DNA of 64,000 nucleotides. Origin: Cryobacterium sp. (GTDB lineage: Bacteria > Actinomycetota > Actinomycetes > Actinomycetales > Microbacteriaceae). This document shows, piece after piece, positions 62,161-64,000 of this stretch. The DNA is taken from NCBI RefSeq assembly GCF_026786305.1, contig NZ_JAJAYI010000089.1, positions 26,841 to 90,840 on the forward strand. Reading direction: 5' to 3'. Position numbers and translations under genes: made by a program. The notes under the pieces were generated by a model. The model saw only the letters and a list, made by a program, of their open reading frames with translations, was not told the DNA's origin and searched no databases. The stretch's first letter is position 1, and every line of letters starts with the position of its first letter.

Positions 62161-63744
62161 ATGTCCATCCCCGACCCATCGAACACCCTGACCCGGCCGC
62201 GCGCCCCCACGGTGGTGCGACCCTGGCGCCCGGCGTGCGCCGGACTCGCCGCCGCCCTTTCCGGCCTCGGCCTGGCCGAGTTGACCGCCGCGTGGATCGC
62301 GCCCGGCGCGAGCCCCGTGCTCACGGTTGGCGCCCTCGTCATCGACATTGTTCCGGCCGGCGTCAAAGATCTCGTGATCGGCCTGTTCGGCAGCAATGAC
62401 AAGATCGTGCTCATCGTGACGATCGTGCTCGTGCTGCTCGTACTCGCGGCCCTCGCCGGTATTCTCGAGAGTCGACGCCCGCCGTTTGGCCGTCTGCTCG
62501 TCGTGCTCATCGGCGCGATCGCCCTGTTCGCGGCGCTCTCCCGTTCCAGCGCCTCCACTCTCGACGCGGTACCCGCGGTCGTCGCTATGGGAGTCGCGGC
62601 CATCGCGCTGACTTTTCTCACCACCCGACTGCCAGTGAGTCCACCGCCACCGAGCGAGGCTGTTCCCGGCCCCGATCGCCGCCGCTTTCTGGTGTACACC
62701 GCCATCACCGCGGGTGTCGGACTTCTCGCCCTGATCGGCGGCCAGCTCAGCGCCGGAGCGACCCGGGCCGCGGATGCCGCACGCGCGCTGTTCACGCTGC
62801 CCCCGGCATCCGTTCGGGCAACCGCCATTTTGACCGGGGCGAGCCTCAACGTGGCGGGTATCACCCCGCTGATCACGCCGAACGCCGACTTCTATCGCAT
62901 CGACACCGCCCTGAGTGTGCCGCGCATCGACCCGACCACCTGGCGCTTGAGAATCACCGGCATGGTCGAAAACGAGGTGGAGATCGACTTTGCCGAACTG
63001 CTGGCCCTGCCGCTCGAGGAGAGCACGACCACCCTGGCCTGCGTGTCGAACTATGTCGGCGGCGACCTGATCGGCAACGCCATCTGGCTCGGCTATCCGA
63101 TTCGCGAGCTGCTGGCCCGGGCCAAACCCACCAGCGGAGCCGACATGGTGCTCTCCACGAGCCAGGACGGCTTCACCGCCGGCACCCCGATTTCGGCGCT
63201 GACCGACGGGCGAAACGCCATACTCGCCGTCGGCATGAATGGTGAACCGCTGCCGCTCGAGCACGGCTACCCGGTGCGCATGGTCGTGCCCGGGCTGTAC
63301 GGCTACGTGTCGGCGACGAAGTGGGTCGTCGAGCTCAAGCTCACCCGCTTCGACCAGGAGCAGGGCTATTGGACCCCGCGGGGCTGGTCCGAACTCGGGC
63401 CGGTCAAGCTCTCCTCCCGCATCGACGTGCCCCGCGCCAAAACCTCGGTTCCCGCCGGGTCCGTTGTCGTCGCCGGCGTCGCCTGGTCCCAGCACGTGGG
63501 CGTGAGCGCCGTCGCCGTGCAGATCGACGACGGCCCGTGGCAGGACGCCACGCTCGCCGACCCGATCTCGGTCGATACCTGGCGGCAGTGGGCGTACACC
63601 TGGCCGGATGCGACCGCTGGCGAACACGCGGTCAAGGTGCGGGCTACGGACTCTGCTGGCCTCGTGCAGACGTCGGCCACCGCCGACGTCGCACCCAACG
63701 GAGCCACCGGACTGCACGAAATCTCCGTGTCCGTCTCGGCCTAG
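62161..63744 (+). CDS. Membrane-anchored molybdopterin-dependent oxidoreductase, sulfite-oxidase-like
   Basis: Predicted 527-residue protein. The N-terminus has about five membrane helices (about 20-165, not part of the catalytic fold), then a twin-arginine-like segment RRRFLVYTAITAGVG before the catalytic module. The module has the oxidoreductase_molyb domain with the molybdenum-ligand Cys294 in TLACVSNYVGGDLIG, the late block GEPLPLEHGYPVRMVVPGLY and KWVVELKLT, and a C-terminal dimerisation domain (about 420-525). No electron-acceptor subunit lies nearby. The segment probably faces outside. Substrate unknown; sulfite is one possibility. Confidence 0.9.
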   Translation: MSIPDPSNTLTRPRAPTVVRPWRPACAGLAAALSGLGLAELTAAWIAPGASPVLTVGALVIDIVPAGVKDLVIGLFGSNDKIVLIVTIVLVLLVLAALAGILESRRPPFGRLLVVLIGAIALFAALSRSSASTLDAVPAVVAMGVAAIALTFLTTRLPVSPPPPSEAVPGPDRRRFLVYTAITAGVGLLALIGGQLSAGATRAADAARALFTLPPASVRATAILTGASLNVAGITPLITPNADFYRIDTALSVPRIDPTTWRLRITGMVENEVEIDFAELLALPLEESTTTLACVSNYVGGDLIGNAIWLGYPIRELLARAKPTSGADMVLSTSQDGFTAGTPISALTDGRNAILAVGMNGEPLPLEHGYPVRMVVPGLYGYVSATKWVVELKLTRFDQEQGYWTPRGWSELGPVKLSSRIDVPRAKTSVPAGSVVVAGVAWSQHVGVSAVAVQIDDGPWQDATLADPISVDTWRQWAYTWPDATAGEHAVKVRATDSAGLVQTSATADVAPNGATGLHEISVSVSA

Positions 63745-63745
63745 T

Positions 63746-63910
63746 CGGGGGGGGGGCGGGGGGGGGGGGGGGGGCGCCCCGCGCCCGCGGGCCGGGGCCC
63801 CCCGGGGGGGGGGGGGGCCGCGGCAACCCCCCGCCCGCACCCCCCCCCCCCCCCCCCCCCCGGCCCCGGGCCCCCACAGCCAGCCCCCCTACCAGGGGGG
63901 GCCGGGGGGC
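63746..63910. other. Unnatural G/C homopolymer region, probable sequence artefact
   Basis: Runs of up to about 22 identical G or C bases occupy this stretch and A/T nearly vanish. Bacterial DNA on either side does not look like this. The final 90 bases of the window return to normal base composition and read as Ala/Thr/Pro/Val-rich protein in one frame (TALPTVTAVVTPSASATASP), perhaps the end of a secreted protein that runs past the window. Confidence 0.8.
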
Positions 63911-64000
63911 CCCCGCGACGACGGGCGCGACCACGACCGCCCTCCCGACGGTCACGGCCGTCGTGACGCCATCGGCGAGCGCGACAGCTTCTCCGACTAA

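Noticed and set aside
63608-64000. 130-codon plus-strand frame running through the homopolymer region
   Set aside because: It begins inside the molybdenum-enzyme gene out of frame and consists mostly of poly-Gly/Pro/Arg from artefactual bases.

Overview
The window is GC-rich, densely packed actinobacterial chromosome. Gene content and order point to a Microbacteriaceae-like organism of the Cryobacterium/Salinibacterium sort: eno–divIC–DUF501–subtilase–NDH-2, rplY–pth–mfd–mazG, glmU–prs and metG–tatD–rsmA–ispE in the usual actinobacterial neighbourhoods, plus an actinorhodopsin with its own lycopene cyclase and Blh, and a DUF3516 helicase. The genus is an inference from gene order and protein sequence; no rRNA gene is present. 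There is no prophage, CRISPR array, intact insertion sequence or recognisable defence island.

Layout. Positions 1-1.7 kb hold the end of a membrane protein, a Ppx/GppA phosphatase and a broken dihydrofolate-reductase-like gene. Positions 1.7-7.9 kb are an envelope-stress type cluster on the minus strand: PAP2 phosphatase, an intact two-component system, a four-repeat membrane protein, a DedA protein, a second response regulator whose partner kinase is a pseudogene, and a small acidic secreted protein. Positions 8.3-11.8 kb are the phototrophy module: crtY and blh divergent from an actinorhodopsin, closed by a perfect terminator. A tandem-repeat stretch with a decayed coding remnant and a tRNA-Leu(UAA) separate it from core genes. 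Positions 12.3-19.1 kb carry NDH-2, a mycosin-like protease, DUF501, DivIC, enolase and HisRS. Positions 19.2-28.6 kb carry an ABC exporter, MazG, NhaA, Mfd, Pth and ribosomal L25.

Positions 28.9-39.1 kb are a catabolic island for sugar acids: an ABC importer, gluconokinase, two enolase-superfamily dehydratases, KDPG/KDPGal aldolase and KDG kinase in one minus-strand operon, a divergent FadR-type regulator, and gnd beside it. Together they could send gluconate through 6-phosphogluconate and Gnd, and galactonate or mannonate through KDG(al)-phosphate to pyruvate and glyceraldehyde 3-phosphate. Positions 39.2-53.2 kb return to core genes: prs, glmU, tRNA-Gln, MarR, MetNIQ importer, ABC-F, ispE, rsmA, tatD, metG, rsmI. 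Positions 53.2-63.7 kb hold protein mannosyltransferase, a fatty-acid desaturase, L-serine ammonia-lyase, a LysM lipoprotein, a sulfurtransferase, a Ski2-like helicase and a membrane-anchored sulfite-oxidase-like enzyme. From 63.75 to about 63.91 kb the sequence is unnatural G/C homopolymer, probably an assembly or base-calling artefact.

Most notable signals: an octamer GCGGATGC (either strand) repeated about 27 times by eye; a dispersed REP-like element (core GGTCGAGCCTGTCGAGACC) that lies between convergent genes and also inside the mfd and rsmA coding sequences; non-canonical CTG and ATT starts for pth and a LysM lipoprotein; a fenestrated rhodopsin; and a decayed sensor kinase beside an intact regulator. 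None is a clearly new multi-gene system. The octamer and the REP-like element are the best candidates for undescribed genome-scale features.
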